Below, piece by piece: positions 1-11,802 of a stretch of 64,000 bases of DNA (positions are counted from its first letter, which is position 1; each line of letters starts with the position of its first letter). Made by a program: the position numbers and the translations under genes. The notes under the pieces are model-generated. The model did no database searches. It saw only the letters and a program-made list of their open reading frames with translations, and was not told the origin of the DNA. The DNA lies in assembly GCA_013433145.1 (NCBI GenBank), contig JACCHR010000028.1, positions 124,001-188,000 on the forward strand, in the 5' to 3' direction. This DNA comes from Ascaris suum. Its lineage: Eukaryota > Nematoda > Chromadorea > Rhabditida > Ascarididae.

Positions 1-2683
1 TGGGTCGTATCCTCCTCTTTTTTATCACTGACATCCTGGGACAATTCCGGATCGCATGAGGCGCTGATTTAATGAATGAGAAATGTCTATAGCAGACATC
101 AATTTTGAGTGTTTGTTTATGCACCTCAATCCTAGATGGCTAATAGCGACTACGAGTCTTCGATTGATTGTGAGATCAAAATGACGACTATGGGTGATGG
201 GAACCTCTCTGGATTAGTGTATTCGTTTGTGACCCAAAAAAATTATGGCACCTGTCCTCTTTTGAGGGGCAAAATGGATTCGCGGTTCGTCAGATGTCTT
301 TAAAGGAGTTCACGATGTCATATTTCTAAAAGGCGATGATTTTTTTTTGTATATGACACTAATTGACGTTTTCGATTGCTTGGCATGAAGTCGAATTTGT
401 AATTCAGTACTGCAAATCGTTATTCCTCACTGTGATGTTCGTTCGTTAAATGCTGTCTTCCTGAAAGAACAGGAAATCTTTGCTGAGATCTTCCCGCTGC
501 CTCCGTCCCTTCCCCAAACGGTCGGAAGACGTAAGACAGTCTCTCGATTATTCCCCACCTATTTCAATAAAGCCTTGCAAGAGTGGGAATCTGCAAGGTT
601 ATAGAGGATTAGCAGTTTCTGAAGTCTTACCAAAAACATAGCATAGCATATTCATGGAGAGACTGGAAAAATATTTCTTCACTAACATGATCCCTTTCAA
701 GAGTTGAAAAAATTATAGGCCCTTTTTTTAGTTTGTTTTTACATCCTCGTTGTATGATAGCCAGCACCTCCAATCAGTCCGTTCAAGCTCGTGCACCAAG
801 GTAGTGCTTTCTTCCATCCAGCTGGAAAATTGAGCAATTATTCATAAAAAATGAACGTTCACGACCCGATGGGACGTAGTTTTGTGAGGTTCAGAAGGTA
901 CCTAAAATATTTTGAGTCAGTGCATAAAAATGATGATGAAATGTTGTTTGCAGCGTTGCTCCTTATGGGAACTGGACGACAACCTGAAGATGCGCGTGCA
1001 TAGCGCCTCCCATATAACGGTGTCTGATATCGATCGGATCTATGTTAAGGCAGCTGTCTATCATGGGACCAATCTGATCGTCAATAAGGAATCCGAGTGG
1101 GTATCTCCGTCCAATCCAAGGTGGACCAATGTAAGGCTTCACGCTTATTAAAGTGGTGACAGAACTTCATAAACATCAGTCGTTGGCGCCAATTATACGT
1201 GAGACGTGAGACATCTGTCAAAGAGAGCTTCGATGCGCTTCAGGGCTTTCGGCAGGAAATAAGGAACTTCATTTGAATAGTATTGTGCTTAAGTTCCACT
1301 TATCAGGCAATATTGGGTCACTATTGCTTAGAATAGTGCAGTAATAGCGCTTCTTTGAGTCGCCTTGTTTAGTGCGTTTTTCTTCTGTAATAAATCGGAT
1401 CCTTGAGGTACAATGGTATTCTCTAGCAGGTACATTGACGAGAAGGATGGGATAGAGGGGATGAGGCCTTTCTTTGAGAAGTTTACTGACACTGAAAATA
1501 GAATCAGAAAGGACTGGAAGTGGTTTCCTTAAGGCAAATTGGAGTGGAAGGATGTTTTTCTCAAGAATAAATGTAGTAGGCAGTGGGATTGAATCCTTGG
1601 AAATGAAGACATAGGTTTAGCATTTGGTCAGTTTTCCTCGAACGAGTAGATATTTGTCGTGGCAAAAAGGTAAGTAAAGCGATTCATGCGATTTTTAGTA
1701 TGTGTTCATATTTCAGTTACAATTACGTTTGGTATCCGTTCCAAACTCGTTGCTTCTACTCGGCATTTTTTGTCTCACCAAGCGTTTCAGATGTCTTGCT
1801 CCTCAAGTGGTTTTGTTGACCAACATCATTTTATTATCTTCAACTTCCAACATTTCGACCGTATGATGTTTTCCGCATGTTAAGGTTTTTGATGTGGACA
1901 TTTTTCAGGGTTGGATCGATTTCAATGTTTATTTAAAGGATCTGACGCCGGCTAGTCAAGTTTGTCTATCGCTGATTGCTGTAAAACAAAAGAAAAAAGA
2001 TGTCTTCGTACGTATTCATTTTTCAACATTTACTTTTTTTCGCTCTTTTATCATGCGGCAATTTTTTCAGTTTCTCGATCGATCGTGGCAGAAATTCTTT
2101 CGCTTGAAGTGCTCTTGCTTATTCGCGCCTAGAAGATTAATATGAAGACGAAGACGATAGCTAAGGGCTCATATCTGAGTATAGCCATAAATCGTATAAA
2201 TTTTACAAGCACTTTCAATTTTACCTAATTCTCCTTAAACGAGACACATACTGTCACGTTTTCCTAGAGGGGAGTGAGTTTTTGAACAGATAATTTTATG
2301 TGCAACATTCATTTCAGGTTTTATATTTTAGGTGGATTTATGTTCGTTGTGGCACATCTTTGATCTCTATAGGAAGCTTCTAGCTTGTTTCGCATCGGAT
2401 ACGAGAATTTGCTTAAGTTCTAAAATTATTGAGTAAGTTTTGAGTTTTAAGGAAGTGTTGTTAAGTGTGCTCGTTTGTAACGGTGACTAGTGAACTGTGC
2501 TGCAGGAGCACGACGGTATCGGATGGGTGAATATCCGTCTATTCGACTGGAATAATGAACTGCTACAAGGCAAGCTCACTCTTTACCTGTGGCCGTTCTC
2601 GAAGCATTGCAGTGAACTTCTCTATCCTCTTGGACAGGTAAATCCGTCTTTATCTTCATATTTTTGGCTGTGTTGAGGATGAT
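1..2683 (+). repeat. Left copy of a large direct duplication
   Basis: This block matches 14762-17444 in the same orientation over its full length. I found three substitutions (1523 G/T, 2469 G/A, 2541 A/G) and two one-base length differences (a G missing from the right copy near 50, an extra T in the right copy's T-run near 725). The window starts inside the repeat, so the true left end is not visible. Homology stops abruptly after 2683, where this copy continues into unrelated sequence while the right copy continues into the rest of age-1. The block carries six age-1 exons. The near-identity fits a very recent duplication, or two haplotypes kept in one assembly. Confidence 0.95.
136..2637 (+). 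pseudogene. age-1: Truncated age-1 copy: end of Ras-binding domain and C2 exons
   Basis: Six exons can be read in phase: about 136-295 (Ras-binding strands), 408-597 (end of RBD and linker), 761-800 (40-nt microexon), 954-1130 (C2 start, SLWELDDNLKMR), 1909-2007 (C2, GWIDFNVYLKDL) and 2506-2637 (C2, GWVNIRLFDW). All have GT/AG borders and the phases join without a stop. The next exon, which in the right copy lies at 18307, is absent because the duplication breaks in the intron at 2683. Without helical and kinase domains this copy cannot make a kinase. Whether it is transcribed with upstream exons outside the window is unknown. The one exonic difference from the right copy (CTA/CTG at 2539-2541) is silent. 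The limits of the first and third exons are the least certain. Confidence 0.8.
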
Positions 2684-5600
2684 CTGTCACATCCGAGACT
2701 GAATTCAGCTCATAAGCACATGGGGGCAGGCTGAACTCGGTCCTGGCTGCGCTTGCGGTCTCTCGGACCAGTCACGTTTCATTCATCTTATCGTCTTCAT
2801 CGGTTAAATTCGGTCACCGTCGAGACCTTATTTAAATTCGGACCAAGAGTAACTGATTAGATGAAGGTTTTTGAGGAACTAGATCAAGTTGATCGTTTAA
2901 CGGGTAAAATTACAGAGTGGATTTTTGGGAATTGTGTTGAATATCTCAAATATGGCACATCTATTGTCAGTGTAGTTCCAGTCGGTTTGTTCATCGTTTA
3001 AATTTAATGGTTGTAGAAAATAGTGTTTGCAAAAAGCTTCAAAATTTTCGATGCTTTGTTCGAAAACCTCGTGAGCTGTTTTAAACAGCAATGTTCGGTG
3101 TCCGGTATAAGCTTCACTGTTTGAGATGCTTTTTTGAATATGCTTCAAATTGTTTTGAAAATATTCAGGTTGGAACTCGCTTAGAATTGTTTAAATTTTG
3201 GGCTTTTTTAAAGTTTGAGCCTGTTTAAGGTTTGAGCCTGTTCAAAAAAGAAAAATTCATCGTAAATGCAAAAAAAATTGGTAATATTAGCGTACTATTT
3301 TCCTTGTTTGCATATTTTTCGTTGTTATGATTTACGCTCTTGCTATGTGAAAGCACCGTGAGCTGTGCTATTGCAAACTGACAATAAATCCTTGTTCAGT
3401 GACGTCACGATCTTGCATACCTGTTCATCATTTACCTGTTTAATGCTCTCTTTTGCTATTTCTCTCCGTTCAGATGTACGTTTTTCCACATGGAAATGTG
3501 CCATTTGACTCTCCATCCAGCTCATTCTGCTTGCTTATCTCCGTTTGTCTTCCTCTTATTATAATATTTTACCGGCGCTTTGTATCATTTGAACGGTCTT
3601 TGCTCGATTAAACCTCATATCATTCTCGCTATGTTTGTTTCTGAATTGATCGTACTTCATGAAGTATCATTGACGATAAAGAGCTATATCCTTGAATTAA
3701 TTTATCCTTGTTGGCGATTGCACTACCTTGAGGTATTGGTTCATATGTGCAGGTAAACGCTTTGCGACATGGTGGCATATATAACAGGTGTATGCAATAA
3801 AAGATTGAAAAAAATGACCACATAGGGTGATCCATCAAACATATGTGTACATCCATGGGAATGGGAAGTGAAGGCAGTACAGTGAAAGCCTATGCGATAA
3901 AAAAGTGTTCCATTCACTCTTGAAATATATGGAAGAAGTGTTATAGTCACTCAAATATTTTTCAGGATCGCATTAATCTGAACATGTTCTGGATGTCTCA
4001 ACGCTGCATGTCGTGATAAATCGGGTACCACTTTGGTCAAGTAGAGTTCTCTAAGTTTATAGCATAGAGAAAAAACATTTTCTTAGGCATCTTCCAGGGT
4101 CAGTTGAGGCTAGCTTGAGCTCGTTTGCACAGTTTTACGTTATTCTGCTTAACAGGACAATTTAAGGACAAATTTGTGAGTCGCTCATTAAGAAGGTTTA
4201 TTAGTGATGAGACAGGTTCTTTACTAGTGGATTGGTATTAAGGTGAAGTTGTGCGCGGATGATTATGCAAATCTTTGAAGCTGTTCACGTGGAGTATGCA
4301 ACTGAGCAAAACCTACAAGCCTTATAGCAGTAAAGAGGGCCTTGTAACGGAAGTGAGGTGTTCGTAATCCTGAGGGCAAGCTTGCCCACCACTAGCACCG
4401 AGATTTTCGTCACGTCTTTGAAATTGGCTCCTATGTTATTCGCAACTCCCGCAACGATTGTTCCTGAGATGAACTGTGTGCGTTCTGTGATCGCTAAGTT
4501 CAGCTGATGGCAGTCACAAAAATAGCAAATAGCAATTCAGGTTCATTCAGGTTATTCAGGGATGGGAGCGGAGGATGAGTTTTACGGAATTGTGTAGGTT
4601 CGAGGAATTATTTATTTATTCGATGATGACTGTGACGACACACACTTATGTCCTGTTTTTAATTTCAGGATAAAACCTCTTCTCTGCTCTCTTATCGGTA
4701 TGGCGGATAAAACACAACTGTTTTGTTCGAGTTTCCCAGTCTCATAGAATGAGGCATAGAAATGTTTTCAGGTCATAGTGTTCAAAGTTTTCTTTTCGAT
4801 TGCACTGATGAATCTTTTCTCCTTCCCTCCATCTCCCCGTCCCTCCCCTCCCATTTCCTCCCTCGATGAGGAATCTATTTCTTGCATAATCAATCCTCGT
4901 TTATTTATTTATTGACCCGTCAAAATGCAGCCTTCAATAAATACAAGCATGACAGATTATATAGGTCTGGGCAGAATAAGAAAAAACTAAGAGCATAATT
5001 TGTCATTCACTTACATATCAAAATTTGTTACTCATTTTTTGCGCAGGTTGTTTAAATGAATAGGAGATTTAATGAGGGAAAAGCTTTCCTGGGTTGTTTA
5101 GACGGCGGTACCTTTCAATCCTAACAGGTAGAAAAGTGATCAGGTTTTAGCGGTCCATCCTGCAATGATAAATCCTGCAATGTGCTTTTTTGACGTTTTA
5201 GTTGTATATTTTATTCAGTAATGATATTACCCTTCTATATGCGATTTTTAATGTAGAATGCATGGATTCTGCATTTGACACTATTTTGTCTGTTGAAAAA
5301 AGAATCTCGATCGTGCCAGGGGACCGTTATTGTGGCGCCATCTGATCCTTCTTATGTTTGCTCACCAAAATCTTGGAGGTAAAACTCACCCTTTATTTGA
5401 GTCAAGAATCCCTGAGTCTCATTGACAGCACTTCATCAGTCGGGGATCTTTGATGGTACTGGACTCTTCGATCACTCCACTCGATCCGTCCTCTGAGTGT
5501 CATACCCTCAGAGAAATTACTGCAGTTCTCACAAACTTCTACGAGAATCACTTGGAGAAATTTTTGCTATCCTCCGCCTTAAGACAGCAAATTCCCACGG

Positions 5601-6029
5601 TTAAGTTCAGTTGATAAAAAAATAAAAGCGCAGTCATTGAATCAATGAATCAATGAATCAGCATTCAAACACCAATCGTGGAACTTCAAAATTCATAATA
5701 GGGGGAGGGAGGAGGGAGAAAGTGATTATAAAATATTATGCAAATCAGCCAGGTGTTCAAAATTCCACTTCCTTGGCAAATTGCCGTGCTAGAAATTTGA
5801 ATATTTTTCTTGTGAGGCGGTCGTATGCTTGGGAATTGTGCTCTATTTTGCCTCCAATTTAACTTTCCCTGATGAATTTTTCCCGGGAAGATTTACCTGC
5901 AAGAGATTGTTATTGGATTAGTTAGCAATAGGATTGTGTGCATTGATTTAGCGTTTATATTGATTTATAATAAAATGTTATGGTGATTCATTAGTGGTCC
6001 TGAAGTGTTTAATGATAAGCATTATGTAA
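2684..6029. other. Non-coding stretch upstream of ERH
   Basis: I see no convincing coding exon here. It holds AT-rich unique-looking sequence, a degenerate local repeat around 3170-3240 built on GTTTAAGGTTTGAGCCTG-like phrases, and a pyrimidine-rich tract at about 4820-4866. It begins at the duplication junction and probably includes the ERH promoter, but I cannot point to a promoter motif. Confidence 0.6.
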
Positions 6030-6036
6030 ATTTCAG
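6030..6036 (+). promoter_or_regulatory. Candidate 3' splice or trans-splice acceptor before ERH
   Basis: AATTTCAG lies 7 bases upstream of the ERH start codon, with no coding exon seen before it. This fits a spliced-leader acceptor, but an upstream 5'UTR exon with a normal intron is equally possible. Confidence 0.5.
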
Positions 6037-6043
6037 GTGCACA

Positions 6044-7649
6044 ATGTCACATACAATCCTTCTAATGCAACCGACCGCACGTCACGATTCACGCTCTTGG
6101 ACTGATTTCGAATCGCTAACCGAATGCATTGAAGGTAACGTCCTTTCCATCGTTCCTCTTGCTTTTGCGATATTACTTTGACCTGCATATGATTGCGGTT
6201 TGACATAAAATATGACTCGTAAGGTACCAGGTCCGAGTGGAGTACATCACCATGCTGAGTTCACGGCGCGTAATCCGGATTTTGGTACAACGCTTTCCTT
6301 CCAATAAAAACATTAGTATCGGATACCTTCTTCTGCATTCAACGCTTTTTTGGTTCCACTACATTAAGCTGACTCAAACCCAACCGCCTGGCACGGAGGT
6401 GGAGCTCTCGACAGAGAGCATGATAGGGAATGGACGCGTCGATCCGATTAATCCTAGAGGAGCTTCAGAAGGAAATATATTTACATATGTAATGTAATTG
6501 TGTTTATGCAATATATAATTGTGTAGGACAAGAAAAATTGTCGTAGAAGCCATGAAATTTGTCGAGTCGGCAGTAAAATTCCATCACAACGCGTTTATTC
6601 TCTAAAACTGCTTGAGCGTAATCTTATGATTATAACCAGCAATAACTAATTATAATCTAAAACGTAATCATAACTAAAGCCAACCAGCAAAGTCCACTCG
6701 CTGCGGGCCACGTTGTGGCCAAAAAACAAATTCGTATTGACAGTTGAGAACATATATAGACGTCGATGCAGTGTTACCTTTTGCAACATCTTTCAGCGCA
6801 ATAAATAAACCTTCTAAAAGTCGTATAAATCTCAAATCGAAAAGTCAATAAATCATAAAGATATAAATTTTTTGAGTTGCAGTTTCTCAAAAGCTGAACA
6901 AACCACTCAGGTATTTGCTTATTCCAGGTAAGCATCCTGTAAAAACATTCTGATAGACACCTATTACCTTGTAATAAAATCTGTAAACGGCCCACAGGTG
7001 AGGCAGACGGAAGGTCGTGCAAAGTTTTTCAAAAGTATAAAAATTTTACGTGGAGTTGAAGTGGTAGGTGGACGATTGAAGCAGGATTCAATATGAGGTC
7101 CTTGGCTGATTTCTGACTTGAATAAACGACGTCATGTTGCTGCATAACAGAACTGGTATGACTTTGTTTCTTATCCAGGACATTCATTTTCCTAGCCTTG
7201 ATCGATGTGGTCGTTGCCGGTCTATATTCTTGAGTGAGAAGAGGTGGGGGGGGGGGGGGGATGAAAAACTCATTCTACGCCCTGATTTTGTTTGCCTTTC
7301 ATATTGGAACTATAGGCGGACGTGTGCATAGAAATTATCCTCCTTCATCAATTATTTTTTAATTTAAGGTGTTTGTCAAATATTCGAGGAGAATCTGAAA
7401 AAGTTGAATCCGGATTCCGCATCGATCACCTATGATGTGCAAAATTTATTCGATTTTATTGATCGCTTGGCTGATCTGTCATGTCTCGTTTGGCTTATAC
7501 TGATCTATATTTTATTGATCGCTTGATTATATCCGGACACTGATCTGTCGTTGAGTGATCTCGAGGCTTATACTGCACACAACAAAGAATGGATCAAAGA
7601 TCAGATCTATACCCTTCTTCGTAAACAAGCATCCACGTCGTCCAGATGA
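6044..7649 (+). CDS. ERH: ERH, enhancer of rudimentary homolog (apparently interrupted)
   Basis: ERH is a small, highly conserved homodimeric nuclear protein of about 104 residues that works with splicing and RNA-decay factors. Exon 1 (6044-6134) begins [17 protein letters not shown], the hallmark ERH start, and ends in phase 1. Exon 2 (from 7369) reads [20 protein letters not shown], then [20 protein letters not shown]. The C-terminal part (to TGA at 7647-7649) reads [19 protein letters not shown] followed by RKQASTSSR. Between SCLV (ending 7490) and [10 protein letters not shown] (from 7530) are 39 in-frame bases with a TGA at 7524-7526. No GT/AG pair removes them in phase; the only AG before the last segment, at 7554-7555, gives the wrong frame. 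The gene is therefore interrupted as written, by insertion, assembly error or an unusual intron. Identity is certain; integrity is not. Confidence 0.93.
7246..7260 (+). repeat. Poly-G run (15 G)
   Basis: A run of 15 G inside ERH intron 1. Such runs can form G-quadruplexes and are prone to length errors. Confidence 0.9.
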
Positions 7650-10010
7650 TTCGAGAGCTTTTTGCCTTCTCTTTCATCTTTGTCATATTGCACTCGTTTT
7701 GCGGCACTGTTCACATGTAAGCATAAAGGTCTGTTGTTTTTTTTTTTTTTGTGACATTTTATGAACCTTTTCTGTTGATTATTTATTGATGGCAGTGATA
7801 TTGGGGAGGAGGTAGGAGACTAAGGACGTTAATTGGGTGAGGGGTGAGGAAAGGGGAAGGGCAAAACGGTCATCTCTCTATCGGCCTTGTCTGAGACCGG
7901 AAGATTGATGGCTACTCTCGCAAAACTATCTATCGGAATCATGTGTATATAGGCTTTACTGTTTTTACTATATGTAAGTCATTTCTTTCCACTTTTGTAT
8001 ACGGAAAGGAAGGTTAACTAAGAGCAGTCGACGATGACTGGCGTCAAATTGTGGCCTTTCATAAGTTCGCGTACTGCCTCAAGGAGCGAGCTACAAAGTG
8101 GTCAGATTTGTGACCAGCACAGACATCACAGGCAATTATTGGCACCTACAAGTAGGTCTCTGATGATCGATGCAGACAACATACAAGACGACCATGACGG
8201 TAAATTGTGGTCGTTATTCTGGAAGGTCTTGTGCTTAGATGACTAAGTGCTTGCGATCTGTGATCCGTTTCGTCGATTTTCCACACCGATAGATGTCTTA
8301 TTAAGTGACATACTTGGCAGGTCGTTAGCAGGTCACTTGAGATGGCACTTGATGATAGTTTATAGTGACATCTGTAGTGGAAAGCTGTTTCATGGTTTTG
8401 TTTTTCTGTTGCTGTTTTGAATTATTTGCAATAAAGTTGACTGATTGTTCCTCTTTGAGTATTATAATGGTGCAGTCCATCTCTGTATCGGTAAATTCCG
8501 CTCGTTATTAGTGGTGGAACAGCCGCTGCAAATTAATGAGGTTCTGAAGGTCGTTTCGATCCTTATATATCTCCTCCCTCCCCCTATCCCTCACCTCCTG
8601 CCACTTATAACGATTGTCCAACCATAACAAAGGTGCTTCTAAATGGTGACATGTTGCTCGGCATAGAAGGAGGCGGAGATTGACCTTGCAGCAAACAGGT
8701 TGCAGAAGATCGCCGATTAGAGGGAGAGGGTAACCAAGTCCCGTGTCGATCCTTACAGTGGTATCTGCGACACCGTTCTTTTTATAGATATTCGTAAGAA
8801 GGAGTATATCTGTTAAAAGGACACCTCCTAAGCAATGAGGAGGACGTTACTTGTACATATCCTTGTCGGAAATTGATTTTATTCTATTCTAGTCATTTAG
8901 GGGTCAGAGTTTTTATATGGGGACTTCGAGGATTTATGGAGCATGTGGACTATCTTAAGGAGCTCGAAATCAGAGAATCAGTGTCATGAACCTTTCGTTT
9001 GGCATTTACTGGACTAGTAGTTGTTGCTATCGAAGGTGGATGAAACCGATGATAAATTTTGTATCACGTTTCGATATGCCTGAACAACTTTTAATCAAAA
9101 GGGGGTGGGGGGGGGGTAGGTCAAGAAGTAATTGTGGATAGCTGCTCATTTTATGCAGCTTCTTTCACTTTTTTCTTAATATTGCATTGATGGAAATGAA
9201 TGTTGATGTATTTGATCCCAACCCGGGAAAATGCATCAAAACTTCACCAACAATCTTTTCTTGGTGGGGCTGTCTTTATTTTATTTTATTTTATTTTTTT
9301 GTTATTTTGAAATCTTCGTGGGTTTGCTGACTTTTCGGACTTGATTAATGCTGAGGTGTCAGAAGTATCCTTTCTTTATTCTTTGACGCGTCGCTTCGAG
9401 AATGTAGGTGTTTGAAAAGTGCTCAGGATTGAAACGGGCAGGAGGCAGGAGTTGCAGTGGATATACGTTACGGTGACCCGCGAATTTCCTCAAGTTTTGG
9501 TCGGTGACTTTAACATAGGAAGGTATTCGATCAGATGGGTTGTTGACTATTATTCTGCGATACTTCTAGAATTATATCTATGATTGTATTCGTTTAATCA
9601 TGACGTTCATCCTGCAAATTTGACCTCCGGAAGCGATTTGATTGCTCCGTTTCGTTCGTATCGGCTAACTAGGTGGATAGCTTGAGGCGATGAGAGGAAG
9701 GGATCTGTGAATAAAAGTTGTGGATGAAAATATGATGGCAAGATTTCACAGGCCGCTTTCAGTTGCCCTATTGCCACAGAGGTGTGATCCGATCAAGCAA
9801 TGTGGCACTGCTATTTTTGCTTTAAAGGCAATGCCATAGGAGGCGACTGCTGGTTGTTAGGTATACTAAGTGATCTGTTAGCGTTATGTGATTTCTTTGA
9901 TTTGCGCGCCTCAAACGTAATGTTTTAGCGAAGTCTTCACTAGTTGCGATGTCAGCGTTAAGCTTATGTGGCGCGTCTACGAGCCAAGGATGTTTCGGAT
10001 GTGTTACCAA
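7650..10010. other. Intergenic region between ERH and MED8
   Basis: No coding exon is recognised. A T-run lies at 7738-7750, a G-rich run interrupted by one T at 9101-9116, and TTTTA repeats at about 9277-9298. At about 2.4 kb the gap is longer than usual within a nematode operon. Confidence 0.55.
9101..9116 (+). repeat. G-rich homopolymer run
   Basis: Five G, a T, then ten G. Likely length-variable, and of no evident role. Confidence 0.85.
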
Positions 10011-10019
10011 TATTTTCAG
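10011..10019 (+). promoter_or_regulatory. Candidate trans-splice acceptor of MED8
   Basis: ATATTTTCAG ends at 10019, 27 bases before the chosen MED8 ATG, with no upstream coding exon in frame. This is the typical placement for a nematode spliced-leader site. Confidence 0.55.
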
Positions 10020-10046
10020 GCGTTATCGGAAGGGAAGTGATGTGTA

Positions 10047-11802
10047 ATGAATGCCCCTGTGGGTACAGTATTCGGTCATCAAGAGGATCCTGAAAAATTC
10101 ACACAAGCAGTAGCACATATTGAGAGCAAAGCACTTGATATCAAGAGCAATATCGAGCAACTGCTATTCATGTTGGATCTACAGGAAAAAGTTCCTTGGT
10201 AAGTTTTTTCTTAACTTCTAGAATTTAGAATTAGAGAAGCTAACGGAAAGGCGATGATAATCGCCTAGTAGCTATGATTTGCTGACAAGAAATGCGAAAT
10301 TTTGTGAGGGAATGAGAGAATAAGAGAGGCAACACAAATCCCATAGTTAGAATCAAATTCATTAAAGTGATTGCGATTAATTAAAAAAACTTCATGATGA
10401 ATCGTAGATACCGTTAGTTGTTACTCGATGTGATTTTATTTGTGGTTTTTATTTGTTGCAATAGAAAATCCGCTTGCAGGCCTGAAATGCTCGACAAATT
10501 TTCATCTTTAGCGAGCGCAATGGCACAGTTACAGTCCGTACTCAGGAAATCGGCACTTCCGTCGGGAGTAGAAGACTTTGGGAAATTGTTGCGGAAGCAC
10601 CTTCTTGTTCCGCATAGACTCTCTAACGACATCGATGCTAATCTTCAGGTTCGTGCTCTCTGATTTTCGATAATATAGAGTGTTGGAAAATAAACTGATC
10701 TACTACAAGAGAAAACCTTGACCGTTGGAATCCTCTTTGCCTGAGTAGTAAGGTTTGAGGATTTGGAGTGGTAAGTCCTAGATGCCGGATCGTCGGAGGA
10801 CTCGATCCTGGTGCACTCGTTAGCAATAGTTCGCCGTCACGCCGCCGCATTGCACTGTTCCGGCCGGGAAGGTTTGGAATCATGTACTGCGGGATTGCAT
10901 GTCATTGAATCATGTGACCTGTCATTTCAACCTCAGGCAGGACATTGTGCCGTCTTAGATTAGGATGTATGGAGTTCCTTTCTGGAGGAATATTAGTGTT
11001 TGAATTCTATGAGTCTCGATCCTGGTCATTCGGAGATACGTTGCGCTAATGTGAAATCGATTATCCTTTTTACCGAAATGCTTAAATAATAAAAAGAGAG
11101 GATTGGAGGACATTAATTGAAATGACAGTTTCTGTGGAGTTTTAGTGGCGAATTGATGCGTTTTGATGAACAGCGAAAGCTCCATGTAATGTATCGTTCA
11201 TTAATCTTCACCGATCTCTGGAGGCAGGCGTAGATCGCTTGCCACTGATTTTCTGGAGCACCGCAGATACCCACCGACCTTCATTGGCCGGTGATCGTCC
11301 GACTTCCAAGGTGCCATTGTTGACCATCGGTCACGGTGTGCTGGCCGCTAATATTTGGAAAACTGCGTTCATAAAGAAAGAATAAACGCGACATATGATG
11401 CAACGTTTCTGTTGGTGATCTTTTTGATCGTTGATTGAGACATGTATTTTAAGGTGGTTTATTTTGGGGGAGGTGGGGGGGAGGGAGTGCGAAATGTTGG
11501 TTGCAAGAAAGACGTCGTCTTTCCGCATGAAACGTTTAATGCCCATATTTTCTTCTCACAGCAGTTTGCTGTACCTAGCAATTTCTACGAAAGTTTTAGG
11601 CCGCATCACCCTTGTACGACTTTAATTTATCGCGAATGTTGCTTTTTATTTTCTTGGCACCTCGGCATCGTCTGTTGCAACCGTTAAGGTTATAAGGTTA
11701 GAAAGAATCGAGCAACAATTTTTGCAGCAATCGACGCAAAATCGTGTCCATTGCTGGAATCATGATGTTGCACCGGATTATCTGCGCACAAGTTTATTTT
11801 AG
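10047..11802 (+). CDS. mdt-8: Mediator complex subunit 8 (MED8)
   Basis: MED8 sits in the head module of Mediator, where it contacts MED18/MED20 and helps couple activators to RNA polymerase II. Exon 1 (10047-10198) begins [15 protein letters not shown] and contains the helical stretch [16 protein letters not shown], ending in EKVPW. Exon 2 (10480-10648) reads [20 protein letters not shown] and includes [13 protein letters not shown], the family's conserved W-P-x-x-LD-x-F and VPxRLS-type segments. Exon 3 (11728-about 11801) reads [19 protein letters not shown], matching the conserved MED8 W-x-H-x-x-x-PDYLRT motif. Phases agree across both introns. The reading then meets TAG at 11800-11802, but a donor GTATGT overlaps it at 11802, so a further C-terminal exon is likely; I could not identify it. 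The start is the first ATG after the candidate trans-splice site. Confidence 0.88.

Noticed and set aside
1..2683. Left age-1 copy as an independent functional kinase
   Set aside because: Sequence after 2683 contains none of the helical or kinase exons.
2897..3148. 83-residue - strand ORF with plausible composition
   Set aside because: No splice context, no recognised motif, and it lies beside a degenerate repeat; probably chance.
11215..11390. Open frame reading [19 protein letters not shown] considered as a MED8 exon
   Set aside because: No proper acceptor in the right phase, and the true conserved MED8 segment ([12 protein letters not shown]) is at 11728-11801.
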